Shown here: positions 54,808-63,381 of the stretch, in pieces
Layout: the number at the start of each line of letters is the position of its first letter
Numbering within the stretch: the stretch's first letter is position 1
Source of the DNA: Roseivirga sp.
GTDB taxonomy: Bacteria > Bacteroidota > Bacteroidia > Cytophagales > Cyclobacteriaceae
DNA length: 64,000 bases
Assembly: GCA_029262895.1 (NCBI GenBank)
Contig: JAJCYM010000081.1
Location: 62,001 to 126,000, forward strand
Reading direction: 5' to 3'
The notes under the pieces: generated by a model
The model's input: the letters and a program-made list of their open reading frames with translations, nothing else
Told to the model about the DNA's origin: nothing
The model's database searches: none
Made by a program: the position numbers and the translations under genes

Positions 54808-55254
54808 CTAGATCTTTTTAACATTGACCGCGTTCATGCCTTTTGGCCCGCGTTCAAGTTCAAAACTCACGTTGTCATTTTCGCGAATTTCTTCTGTAAG
54901 CCCATTGACGTGCACAAAGAATCTTTCCTGTGTGCCAGTTTCATTGATAAAACCATAGCCTTTGGAATCATTAAAAAAGGCAACTCTGCCCTTTTTAGGA
55001 CCTACCTCCTCGTCTTCTCTTCTGGGAACGCCTATTTCGATACTACTCGCCTTGACTTCTTTCTTTTTCTTGGTGGGATCCGGTGGGGTGTCAACAATGT
55101 TTCCATCATCATCAAGATAGGCCATCATGTTCTCCAAACCACCGCCTTCTGAGGCTGCTCTACGCTCCTCTTTCTTTTCTTGTTTTTCTTTACGCTTTTT
55201 TAAGCGTTTCTTCTCTTTTTCTTTTTTATTAAAAGTCTCTTGCGATTTTCCCAT
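54808..55254 (-). CDS. Cold-shock domain protein with a charged N-terminal extension
   Basis: 148 residues. The last 62 residues are a cold-shock domain with the RNP motifs KGYGFINE and RFFVHVNGL, binding single-stranded RNA or DNA. Ahead of it is about 50 residues of almost pure Lys/Glu/Arg (KKEKEKKRLKKRKEKQEKKE), probably a long charged helix, then an acidic linker. This extended type is frequent in Bacteroidota. A second, ordinary cold-shock gene lies 151 bp upstream on the same strand. Confidence 0.93.
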   Translation of the reverse strand: MGKSQETFNKKEKEKKRLKKRKEKQEKKEERRAASEGGGLENMMAYLDDDGNIVDTPPDPTKKKKEVKASSIEIGVPRREDEEVGPKKGRVAFFNDSKGYGFINETGTQERFFVHVNGLTEEIRENDNVSFELERGPKGMNAVNVKKI

Positions 55255-55405
55255 TCACGATTTTATTAAAATAATTGTATTAATTCGATTCCACCCACTG
55301 AGAAATATTTATGGGATAGAAAAGTGATAACAAATTATGCAATGCGAGATTTTTAAAATCAAGAACAATGCATAATTTGTTTCAATTCAAAAAGGATCAA
55401 GTAGT

Positions 55406-55594
55406 CTATACTACTTTTACATTAACTGCATTCATTCCTTTTCTGCCCTCTTCTTCATCGTATTCAACCTTATCATTTTCTTGAATGTCGTCTGACAGGC
55501 CTGAAGAGTGTACAAAGATATCTTTACCACCATCCTCTGGAGTGATGAAACCGAACCCTTTTGTTACATTGAAAAATTTTACTGTTCCTTGCAT
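55406..55594 (-). CDS. cspA-like: Cold-shock protein, short form
   Basis: 62 residues, a complete cold-shock domain with RNP-1 KGFGFITPE and RNP-2 DIFVHSSGL, ending in AVNVKVV. It acts as an RNA chaperone. It shares the C-terminal [11 protein letters not shown] ending with the longer protein at 54808, so both descend from one gene. Its 5' untranslated region lies in the AT-rich 55595-55895 gap. Confidence 0.95.
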   Translation of the reverse strand: MQGTVKFFNVTKGFGFITPEDGGKDIFVHSSGLSDDIQENDKVEYDEEEGRKGMNAVNVKVV

Positions 55595-55895
55595 TGTTTT
55601 TTTATTAAATAATCATTTAAGAGGCACATAAAAAATGCCAATTTGTTAGCCAAACATTTGACTTACTAAAAGTAATAACGCCTTAAACTTGACTAGCCAG
55701 ATATATTTAAGAGGCTAATCGAAACTCAATTATTATTACTTTCAGGCGCAAAGATATGGAATTAGTTTGGTTTTCTCTCAACACTTCACCCGCTTACACT
55801 AATTGAATGGGAAATCTTTCTAATAAATTAAGCTTCTAAATAAGATTATTCTAACAATAAACATTGTTGATCGGTCAGGATATAATAACTAAATT
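55595..55895. other. AT-rich divergent intergenic region (301 bp)
   Basis: Holds the cold-shock gene's leader (minus strand) and the promoter of the SnoaL-like gene. A weak pair GGCA/TGCC at 55623-55639 is the only structure noted. No ORF. Confidence 0.4.
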
Positions 55896-56366
55896 ATGTC
55901 TGCAAACTTAAATCATAAGAAAATGACAAATCTAGAAGTTATTGAAACCTGGATGAGGCGCGTCTGGAATGAGCAAGAGACTAGCGTTATACATGAAATG
56001 TTCAAGGTTGACGGTACCGCGGACGGCTTAGGACAACAGTTGGTTGGCCCAAAAGACTTTGAAGTGTTTCATGCACAGATGCTGACTCTTATCGACAATG
56101 TTGACGTTCAGGTGATTAAACACTTTCAGGATGGTTCCTGGAGTTCGGCCTACTGCTCTCTCGAATGTACGGATAGAAACGATAGTTCCAGGAAAGTTCG
56201 CATCACAGGAAATGTCTTGTTGAGAATTGAAGATGATACCATTATTGAGGCCTACAATCATTTTGATTTTATGGGCATGTTCGAGCAACTAGGATATCTT
56301 CCAGAAGGAACATTCGGGCAATGTCTATCAGGGCATACTGTTAGTGCCAAAGCATTAATGGGTTGA
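55896..56366 (+). CDS. SnoaL-like / NTF2-fold protein
   Basis: 156 residues from the ATG at 55896; the ATG at 55923 (MTNLEVIETWMRRVW) is a possible alternative. The helix-then-strands pattern, VIHEMFKVDGTADG, followed by FHAQMLTLIDNVDVQV and ITGNVLLRIEDDTIIEAYNHFDF, is that of SnoaL-type polyketide-cyclase-like or NTF2-fold proteins. These bind small hydrophobic ligands or have enzyme activity. Function unknown. Single gene. Confidence 0.75.
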   Translation: MSANLNHKKMTNLEVIETWMRRVWNEQETSVIHEMFKVDGTADGLGQQLVGPKDFEVFHAQMLTLIDNVDVQVIKHFQDGSWSSAYCSLECTDRNDSSRKVRITGNVLLRIEDDTIIEAYNHFDFMGMFEQLGYLPEGTFGQCLSGHTVSAKALMG

Positions 56367-56428
56367 TTTGCCCAAAAGGAATGCCTGCCCAATCACCGCA
56401 GGTATACTTGGGTTTCCTCTCATATGCA

Positions 56429-57430
56429 CTAATTGTCATTGCTTGATTTCACAAAATTATTGACCTCCTCATTAATCAAATACCTGTCAAACCAAGTGAA
56501 TAGTTCTCTGAAAACCTCGCTGCGATATTCTTTCAGTGAATGGCTACCACGCTCGTATTTAATGAGTCTATAGGGCACGCTATGTTTGGTAAGTTCCAGC
56601 GCAAATTCAAGGGTGTAATCCGATGGTAGCGCGAGATCTTCAGCACCTTGTAGCATAAGAATGGGTACATTTTTCGGAAGCTCATCTACCCACATATTTG
56701 CAGATCTCTTCTCTAGTATTTCTTTCTTGTTTGTTGAATAATCAGGAATGAACTGAGACCACCATTCATCCAGCTCAGAACGGTCTATGATGCCTCTTAC
56801 CAAATTTGTAGAGGGCCCACCCACTGCTACTGCTTTGATCTTATTTGTTCGCTTCATAGTGAGAAAAGTCGTCATAGCTCCTCTGCTCCAGCCAAACATA
56901 CCAAGTCTTTGAGCATCGGCCATGGGTTCATTTTCTAAGATCGGTATTAGGTTTAAAACATCATTGATGTCGGCTCCTCCGTATTCCTCCTGGCCTTCGC
57001 CCCCACCGTTACCTCTGTATTGGCTTGCCGCAATTACAAAACCATGGTTGGCTAGTCTTGCCAACTCTCCAAGACCAATAGAGGCGTGGCTATCTGTTAA
57101 AGACCCAAAATCGAGGCTCCCTCCGCGATTATAAATTATAGCAGGATAAACTCCGGATTTCTTTGGTTGTAAAAGAAAGCCCCTCACCCGTAGTCCATCG
57201 CTCCAGTAGGCAATTCCAAACACATTTACTTTTTCGAAATAATCGAAGCGGGCCTGATCCAACAGTATGCTGTCCCTCTCTCTGGACTCAGTGTCCTCAA
57301 TATAGGAGATCAAACTTTCCAGATTGTCGAGTCGGACCTTTTCAATAATAGCACCATCAGATTGTGCGCATAGAGGCGTGGCAAAAATTTGAATAATGAC
57401 GACCAGGATGACTGTTCTAATTCTGTTCAT
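56429..57430 (-). CDS. Exported alpha/beta-hydrolase, prolyl-oligopeptidase-like (S9)
   Basis: 333 residues from the ATG at 57430, with a signal peptide (IRTVILVVIIQIFATPLCAQ); the GTG/ATG upstream in this frame would add 12 residues before it. The oxyanion region is IIYNRGGSLDFG, the nucleophile is Ser182 in FGWSRGAM, the acid is in GAEDLALP, and the histidine in GSHSLKE. It lacks the beta-propeller of true prolyl oligopeptidases, so it is the catalytic domain alone. Single gene. Confidence 0.85.
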   Translation of the reverse strand: MNRIRTVILVVIIQIFATPLCAQSDGAIIEKVRLDNLESLISYIEDTESRERDSILLDQARFDYFEKVNVFGIAYWSDGLRVRGFLLQPKKSGVYPAIIYNRGGSLDFGSLTDSHASIGLGELARLANHGFVIAASQYRGNGGGEGQEEYGGADINDVLNLIPILENEPMADAQRLGMFGWSRGAMTTFLTMKRTNKIKAVAVGGPSTNLVRGIIDRSELDEWWSQFIPDYSTNKKEILEKRSANMWVDELPKNVPILMLQGAEDLALPSDYTLEFALELTKHSVPYRLIKYERGSHSLKEYRSEVFRELFTWFDRYLINEEVNNFVKSSNDN

Positions 57431-57466
57431 GTTTTTTGAGTTTTGAGCCTCAAAGATAAATCCCAA

Positions 57467-57769
57467 GGCCTCCGCTACGGATAAGAAGGCACTGATAAAA
57501 GGAAAACATCAGGTAGACAAAATGTGAACCATACTCCTGAAATGTGCAAAACGAGTACGATCAGAAAGATGGTTTGTGGTTCAAACTGACCATACCGCTA
57601 CTCCTGAACGAAGCCGAAAGACAAACAAATGGCAGACTCTTAAGAAGGCGCTAGGCTATCTACTATTAACCATTCTAGTCATCGTAGTAACTTTGATAAT
57701 TTACTTTTGGAACAAGTAGGAAATGCAGATTTGGGTAACATAAATGTGATTGTAAATCACCACATCAAG
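57467..57769. other. Intergenic region, holding the 47-codon ORF
   Basis: Apart from the ORF at 57576-57719, the gap shows no hairpin or repeat. Confidence 0.4.
57576..57719 (+). CDS. Putative 47-aa single-pass membrane protein
   Basis: GTG start at 57576, stop TAG at 57717-57719. The first 25 residues are hydrophilic (TDHTATPERSRKTNKWQ), then TLKKALGY and a continuous hydrophobic run of about 20 residues (LLLTILVIVVTLIIYF) ending WNK. The positive-inside pattern (basic side before the helix) predicts the N-terminus in the cytosol. No ATG is in frame; a stop upstream bounds the frame. It is convergent with the sensorless winged-helix membrane protein at 57770. It may be real or a chance frame. 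Confidence 0.45.
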   Translation: MVQTDHTATPERSRKTNKWQTLKKALGYLLLTILVIVVTLIIYFWNK

Positions 57770-58198
57770 CTAGTAGCTCAACCCTCTGAGCACGAGTACA
57801 ACCAATGTGGCAATACCCAGCACGTAAAATGCTGTCTTTAACACTTTAACAGTCTTGTTCTTCCTGGATGATACGACATTGTCTTCAGCCAATTGAAGTC
57901 TGTAGCCCACCTTCCTGATCGTAATAATTTCAGGGGCGTTCTGGAAATTGTCTTTAAGAAACTTCCTAAGGTCAAAAGCAGCTTTGGACAAAGACTCTTC
58001 ACCCACAACTACATCGTTCCAAGCCAGCTCTATCAATTCTTCCTTCCTGACCACTCTGTTAGCATTATCGAGCAGAACAGCAAGCAATTTCAAGAGTCTT
58101 GGTTGTACATATATTTCATTTCCCCCTTGATCCTGAAGGCAGAATAGTTTCAGGTTGATTTTCCAATCCACGAAATCCGAAAGTTCCTTTTTATACAT
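57770..58198 (-). CDS. Membrane-anchored winged-helix regulator lacking a sensor domain
   Basis: 142 residues. Residues about 12-105 are a PhoB/CadC-type winged helix (LLKLLAVLLDNANRVVRKEE, AAFDLRKFLKDN, TIRKVGYRLQL), followed by a short linker and one transmembrane helix (about 118-137) ending in LRGLSY. In contrast to the CadC-like protein at 61251 there is no extracytoplasmic domain at all. Such proteins usually act as dimers needing a membrane partner, as with ToxR-ToxS. The DNA-binding half is similar to that of 61251. Partner unknown; the 47-aa membrane ORF is convergent next door. Confidence 0.8.
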   Translation of the reverse strand: MYKKELSDFVDWKINLKLFCLQDQGGNEIYVQPRLLKLLAVLLDNANRVVRKEELIELAWNDVVVGEESLSKAAFDLRKFLKDNFQNAPEIITIRKVGYRLQLAEDNVVSSRKNKTVKVLKTAFYVLGIATLVVLVLRGLSY

Positions 58199-58289
58199 CT
58201 CTGCCTCTAGTTAAGACTAATTTAAGATTTAATTAAGCGAAAATTCAAGTCTATAGACAAATGAACTGAAATCTTGCTCAAAAAAAATT

Positions 58290-58658
58290 ATGAGCCCAAA
58301 AACTAACAAAGTCCTTCTCTGGATACTGATATCAATATTAACATTACAATTCGTAGCCGCTAGCCTCGGTAAGTTCACGGGGGCTTGGACCCCGAGATTC
58401 GAGGCATGGGGTTATCCGGGCGTGCTGGTATATGTTGTCGGTCTACTGGAAGTAGCAGCAGTCATTGGCCTGTTCATTGCCAAGTTCAGGAAATGGGCCG
58501 TGATTTTGCTTGTTGCAACCATGATAGGTGCAGCAGTAACTCATATCCTAAATGACGAATACTCGAGGTTAATACACAACGGAGTCCTTATTCTCCTGCT
58601 CTTGACCCTAAACCATCTGGACAAAAAGCGCATCCAATTTAGCAAAATAAATAACTGA
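58290..58658 (+). CDS. DoxX-like four-helix membrane protein
   Basis: 122 residues with four transmembrane helices at about 8-25, 45-63, 70-88 and 98-112. GKFTGAWTPRFEAWGYP between helices 1 and 2 and LYVVGLLEVAAVIGLF-type sequence resemble the DoxX family. DoxX-like proteins are linked to quinone or sulfur redox chemistry, but the precise role is unknown. Divergent from the winged-helix gene by 91 bp. Confidence 0.8.
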   Translation: MSPKTNKVLLWILISILTLQFVAASLGKFTGAWTPRFEAWGYPGVLVYVVGLLEVAAVIGLFIAKFRKWAVILLVATMIGAAVTHILNDEYSRLIHNGVLILLLLTLNHLDKKRIQFSKINN

Positions 58659-58690
58659 CTTTCAATAATTTATATGATATTTAGACTAAA

Positions 58691-59593
58691 CTACTTGAAT
58701 CTTATCTTGACAACTTTGAGAAGAAAGTCGTCTTGCAATTCCCAGTAATCAGCCACTTGCCTGCCATTGACTCTCAGGCCATGATTGGCCTTATCGAAAA
58801 CGGTATAGGTAAATGGCTTTTTTTCTTTTTTGATGAGGTCATCGAGGATAGCCACGGTTTCTGGAATAGGAATACTCTTGTCGGCATCACCTAAAAGCCA
58901 AAGACCGGGCATATTCATCTGTTTCAGGAAAGGAATTGGATCAAAACCATAGGGTCCTTTTTCTTTAAGCCTTGCAGACATCTCGGCTCTGGTGAGGCCG
59001 GAATCAACCCTTCCATCACCAGTGAGGTTACTATAGTGGTTTTCCTCACCGACAGTGACTGTAGGACCAGAAATCAGGATAGTGAATTTGATATCGGGCT
59101 GTAGATCAGTAACTATAGGGAGTATCCAGCCTGCCTGACTTACGCCCCACAAGCCAATCTGACTTTGGTCGATGTCATCCCTGGCCTTCAGGAAATTGAC
59201 TCCAGCAGAAATGTCTTTCGCCAATAAGGTGAGATTTGACTCGGATGCATTGTAGCGTTGCACATAAGTGCCTCCAGAACCACCTACCCCTCTTTTATCA
59301 TGCGTCAACACTGCAAAGCCCATTTGTACAAAGTGACGTGCCATTGCGTTTCCATGGTGCTTCTGTGCTCTTCCGGAGCCATGACCTAATACAATTGCTG
59401 GGTGTGGCCCCTTCTTTTCGGGTAACCAGAGCTCTCCGGCCATGGTCACTCCCTCACTCTCGTAAGACACATTGATTGTTGAATGAGCATTTGTCTGGTC
59501 TTTTGTACCCTCGTTTCCTCTACAATAGGTAGTGGTACAAGCCATTATGCATATAAGGAAAGTATATACCTGAAATTTCATTTTCTGCTTCAT
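58691..59593 (-). CDS. Lipoprotein alpha/beta-hydrolase (dienelactone-type or acyl esterase)
   Basis: 300 residues. The N-terminus has a lipobox-like CIMAC (Cys at about 19), a second possible start being the ATG at 59581. Hydrolase motifs are LGHGSGRAQKHHG (oxyanion region), HDKRGVGGSGG, nucleophile Ser152 in LWGVSQAGW, acid in LGDADKSIP and His in ANHGLRV. It belongs with peptidase S9-like or acyl esterases of the outer periplasm. Its gene is 4 bp downstream of the ASPIC/FG-GAP gene and is probably in the same operon. Confidence 0.83.
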   Translation of the reverse strand: MKQKMKFQVYTFLICIMACTTTYCRGNEGTKDQTNAHSTINVSYESEGVTMAGELWLPEKKGPHPAIVLGHGSGRAQKHHGNAMARHFVQMGFAVLTHDKRGVGGSGGTYVQRYNASESNLTLLAKDISAGVNFLKARDDIDQSQIGLWGVSQAGWILPIVTDLQPDIKFTILISGPTVTVGEENHYSNLTGDGRVDSGLTRAEMSARLKEKGPYGFDPIPFLKQMNMPGLWLLGDADKSIPIPETVAILDDLIKKEKKPFTYTVFDKANHGLRVNGRQVADYWELQDDFLLKVVKIRFK

Positions 59594-59597
59594 GGTC

Positions 59598-61112
59598 CTA
59601 TTGTTTACTAGTGTTCTTCGTAAATGTTTCTTCTCCTTGTTTTAATCGATAAATCACATTCGCCTCCAGGTTGTTGAATGATTGCGTCTGCCCATTTGGC
59701 CATTGGATGGTTAATTCAGAAATTGTTTTAGCTGTACCAACTCCAAAATGCACCTCAAAACTGTTATGACCATAGGCTCCAGTTTGAGCCGATATGTCCC
59801 GTAATTGACTGAGAGACTGACCTTCTGTATTTGTAACAATACGAACCTGAGCGCCAATAGGAATGGCAGACTGTTTCCCGATTAACCTAAGTTTGACCCA
59901 TCCGCTGTTGTTGCCGTTATTTGTATAGAATTCATTCTGGTCATTCTCACCAAAGCCATTGGTGACAAACAGATCCAAATCACCGTCATTGTCGAAATCA
60001 CCGGCAGAACATCCCCTTGAGGAATTGGAAGCTTTGCCTATATGGCTGTTATCCAGAACAAACTTACCTGAACCCATATTTTCAAAATAGCTGTTTTCCT
60101 GGTTTCCAGAATTAGCCACAAATGCGTCTAAGTCACCATCATTATCATAGTCTCCCCAACAAGCTCCCATTGAATTAGTCATGGTTTCCACTATTGGGCC
60201 GTCAGTCAGCAAATTCAATTTGCCATTTCCAACATTCTCATACAGGTAATCAGCCTTGCCCATTGCGTTGGTCACAAATAAATCCAGGTCCAGATCATTG
60301 TCGTAATCGATCCAACTGGCTCCTATCGAGACGCGCCTTGAATCAAGGCTACGCTCATCCCCGGCAACGTTTTTATTACTTGTGAATATTGAATTATTAC
60401 CCTCAACATTCTCAGCCAAAAGCAAATCAGGATAATTATCACCGTTGATATCGGCCCACGCCACACCATGTGAATTGCTGGGTTCAGACGTAAACTTCAA
60501 GTTCGACTTTGAACTAAAGGCACCCTTGCCATCATTCTCAAAAAATATATTTTTCTGATCCTTTGTAGCCAAGAACAAATCAAGATCACCGTCAAGGTCT
60601 AGATCCACCCAACTACTACCCTGAACAGAGGCCACATGCTGAGACAGCAACGTTTGATGAACACGCATGAACTTATGATCGGCAGTCTGAGTATATAAAA
60701 ATGAGGGCTCACCAAAGTTCCCAACGAACACATCCAACCTCCCATCGTTGTTAAAATCTGCCCAACTCATCGTAAAAGATTGGCCACCATCTTGTACAAT
60801 GGACCCCGCCTCCTTACTTGTCAGCTTAAGAAAGCTGCTCCCGTCAATGTTCCGGTAGAGCTCATTGTCATCCCCCATGTTGGCTACAAACAAATCGAGA
60901 TCACCGTCATTGTCATAATCAACCCATCCGGTGCCAAAAGACTTCTGATTACCTTGAGTGAGTGGTGGTTTGTCCACCTTTGAAAAGAGTTGGGCGTTCA
61001 GCGTGTTGAAACAAACTGAGCAACACAGAAAAGCTATAATTACTGTTTTAAGAGTTCTCGTATTCCAAGGCAATTCAGCCAAAATGCCTTTTTGGACAGA
61101 TGTGATTTTCAT
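59598..61112 (-). CDS. Exported FG-GAP/VCBS-repeat protein with an ASPIC/UnbV C-terminal domain
   Basis: 504 residues from the ATG at 61112; the longer frame to 61334 overlaps the divergent gene and lacks a signal. Signal peptide LKTVIIAFLCCSVCFNTLNAQ. About seven repeats of the form DYDNDGDLDLFVAN (calcium-binding integrin-type blades) make a beta propeller, followed by an ASPIC/UnbV domain of about 90 residues (GAQVRIVTNTEGQSLSQLRD, VHFGVGTAKTISEL), typical of CRTAC-type surface proteins. Operon with the hydrolase, divergent from the winged-helix regulator. Confidence 0.9.
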   Translation of the reverse strand: MKITSVQKGILAELPWNTRTLKTVIIAFLCCSVCFNTLNAQLFSKVDKPPLTQGNQKSFGTGWVDYDNDGDLDLFVANMGDDNELYRNIDGSSFLKLTSKEAGSIVQDGGQSFTMSWADFNNDGRLDVFVGNFGEPSFLYTQTADHKFMRVHQTLLSQHVASVQGSSWVDLDLDGDLDLFLATKDQKNIFFENDGKGAFSSKSNLKFTSEPSNSHGVAWADINGDNYPDLLLAENVEGNNSIFTSNKNVAGDERSLDSRRVSIGASWIDYDNDLDLDLFVTNAMGKADYLYENVGNGKLNLLTDGPIVETMTNSMGACWGDYDNDGDLDAFVANSGNQENSYFENMGSGKFVLDNSHIGKASNSSRGCSAGDFDNDGDLDLFVTNGFGENDQNEFYTNNGNNSGWVKLRLIGKQSAIPIGAQVRIVTNTEGQSLSQLRDISAQTGAYGHNSFEVHFGVGTAKTISELTIQWPNGQTQSFNNLEANVIYRLKQGEETFTKNTSKQ

Positions 61113-61250
61113 TCTTTGAGTTTTTATCAACCAGTTAAGGCCTCCAAAAAGGAGCACAAAACCTGAAGAAACCTGAAGACAGCCATTTAATACTGAAAAA
61201 CTTTTGGTTCGAATTTGCAACTGCCGAAATACATAGCCGTCTTTGTTGTA

Positions 61251-63344
61251 GTGCTTGACGATTCCAAAGGCTTTCTTATTGATGACACCATCCAGGTATA
61301 TCCTGGCACAAACAAAATCGTTTTTCGAAATCACGGTGGTGAGGAGGAATCTTCATCAGTAGAGCCTCGAATTATGAGACTGCTGGTCTTGCTCTCTAGT
61401 AAGCCTGGAACAACATTTTCGAGGGAGGAATTAATTGAGGAAATATGGGCCAATAAACAAATTGGTGAAGAAGGACTGACTAAGGCGGTGTCCGACTTAA
61501 GAAAAGCCCTCAGAGATGGTTCCAAAATAAAAACGGTTCCGAAACGGGGATATGAATTCCTCGGAAAAATATCTCAGATTCCTGAACCTGAGATACAAAT
61601 TCGTACAAGTGCGCTTCACAGAATACCGGCAATGGCCTCCATCGGCATTGCTCTTACAATCGGCATAATTCTATTTCTGGGGCCATTTCAGCCAGAAGAA
61701 CAAGAAGGTACAGTGTATCGTCATGAGTACCTTACAAAAGACAAGGGGCTCCATCTTTCTCCATCGATATCCTCTGACGGAACGCTGGTGGCATATTCTG
61801 AAAGGTCCATAAACGACAAGCGGTTAAAGCTGGTCATAAAATCCCTCGTCACCGGGGCTGTAATATTTGAAACATCAGAGCATTCGGGCGACTACCTGGA
61901 TCCAGTTTTTTCGCCAGCAAATGATTTCCTGGCATTTGTAAACAAAAAGTCCGGCTATACCTATTTGAGCCTAATTCCTACTTCTGGTGGCCACATCATA
62001 GATATCTATAAAACAGACCGTCAGGCCAACCCTAAACTCAATTGGTCCCCCGATGGCGAGTCATTGGTCTTTAGTGACAAAGCCACAAATAAGGAAGAGC
62101 ACGATATTTTCATTTTTAATTTGAGCACTCGAGAAGTAGTGCAAATCACAGACAATAATTTTGATGAGATCAATCCGGTCTTCTCTCCCAATGGCCAGTT
62201 TCTCGCCTATATTCAAAGACCTCCGGGTAGTGGTAAGAATTATATTTCGGTGCATAATTTGAAGACTAGCCGAAATCATGTGCTGAAGCAATTCAAAAAT
62301 AACCTTTATGATATTGACTGGGCGAAGGATGGGGAAAACATTGTTTTTACTTCTACCAATGGCATTGAATCTCACATTCAAAAAATCCACATCTCCTCTT
62401 TGCAGGTCTCGCTGGTTTCAAACCAGAATTTTTATCAACTATCAGTAAACCAAAACGAAGACCGGTTTGTGGCGAGCACTTACAGCGGAGATAATAACAT
62501 TTGGATGAAAGGATTGAATAACTTTGAAACGAAGTCCATTCCAATTTTGAATTCGAATCGCTATGAGTTTCTGGCAGAGATTTCTCCTGACCAAACCAAA
62601 ATCGCCTACGTCTCAGACCTCTCAGGAAATTCTCAAATTTGGGAATACGATATTGCAACGACCAAGTCAAGACAGTTGACTACGCTTACAGGGAATAACC
62701 GATTTGATAGAATCAGTTGGTCACCTGATAGCAAAAGCTTGTTAACGGGGCTAGTAAGTAATGACGGCAGCTCGATTATTCATCTTTCCGTTAAAGACGC
62801 TGAGGTGGTGCATATTGTGCAGGACAATTTTATCAATAGGCTCCCACGCTTTAGCACTTCAGGCAAATCGTTTTTCTTTTTATCGAATCGATCTGGGCAT
62901 AGCGAAATCTGGGCATACAAACTCACCGAGGGCAAGTCAAAAAAAGTCAGTGATTTTAAAGAGGACATAGCCTTCGCTCAGATAGACGAGACAAACCATA
63001 CCATTTATTTTACTCAAAAAAACAAGGAAGGCATCTGGAAGTCCTCCTTTGATGGAAAAGAAATGACCAAACTACTTTGCCAGGTAGCCATCAGAGATTT
63101 TAAGAGTTGGCAATTATTTGCTGAGGGTATTTATTTCATCGATCGAAGCCTGGACAGTCCGACTATCTCCTTTTTAAATTTTGAAACCAACTTAGCCGAA
63201 GTCACGCTATCATTACCTCCCAGTAACAGAAGCTATAACAGCACCATGTCGGTGGCCAGGGACAGGAGCTTTATCGTTTTCAACCAGATTGATCATTTTC
63301 AATCTGACATAGTGCTACTCCAACCAGAGGTATCATCAGATTAA
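61251..63344 (+). CDS. CadC-type winged-helix regulator with TM helix and TolB-like propeller
   Basis: 697 residues from the GTG at 61251, which places the winged-helix FLIDDTIQVYP eight residues in; a TTG at 61215 is the other candidate and would add 12 residues. Residues about 10-110 are the winged helix (FSREELIEEIWANKQIGEEG, SDLRKALRDGSKIKTVPKRG). A transmembrane helix lies at about 135-153 (MASIGIALTIGIILFLG), followed by a long extracytoplasmic beta-propeller of TolB/PD40 repeats (FSPANDFLAFVN, WSPDGESLVFSD, FSPNGQFLAYIQ, WSPDSKSLLTGL). A one-component sensor. It is divergent from the FG-GAP/hydrolase operon, a plausible target. Confidence 0.88.
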   Translation: MLDDSKGFLIDDTIQVYPGTNKIVFRNHGGEEESSSVEPRIMRLLVLLSSKPGTTFSREELIEEIWANKQIGEEGLTKAVSDLRKALRDGSKIKTVPKRGYEFLGKISQIPEPEIQIRTSALHRIPAMASIGIALTIGIILFLGPFQPEEQEGTVYRHEYLTKDKGLHLSPSISSDGTLVAYSERSINDKRLKLVIKSLVTGAVIFETSEHSGDYLDPVFSPANDFLAFVNKKSGYTYLSLIPTSGGHIIDIYKTDRQANPKLNWSPDGESLVFSDKATNKEEHDIFIFNLSTREVVQITDNNFDEINPVFSPNGQFLAYIQRPPGSGKNYISVHNLKTSRNHVLKQFKNNLYDIDWAKDGENIVFTSTNGIESHIQKIHISSLQVSLVSNQNFYQLSVNQNEDRFVASTYSGDNNIWMKGLNNFETKSIPILNSNRYEFLAEISPDQTKIAYVSDLSGNSQIWEYDIATTKSRQLTTLTGNNRFDRISWSPDSKSLLTGLVSNDGSSIIHLSVKDAEVVHIVQDNFINRLPRFSTSGKSFFFLSNRSGHSEIWAYKLTEGKSKKVSDFKEDIAFAQIDETNHTIYFTQKNKEGIWKSSFDGKEMTKLLCQVAIRDFKSWQLFAEGIYFIDRSLDSPTISFLNFETNLAEVTLSLPPSNRSYNSTMSVARDRSFIVFNQIDHFQSDIVLLQPEVSSD

Positions 63345-63381
63345 ATGAAATAAGGGATTAACAAGGGAATGATTTAAAGGT

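Noticed and set aside
54602-54811. A 69-codon ORF in the gap after the propeller gene
   Set aside because: Overlaps two hairpins, has no recognisable composition and no good start context.
61113-61334. N-terminal extension of the FG-GAP gene
   Set aside because: It overlaps the divergent gene's start, lacks a signal peptide, and the ATG at 61112 gives a clean one.
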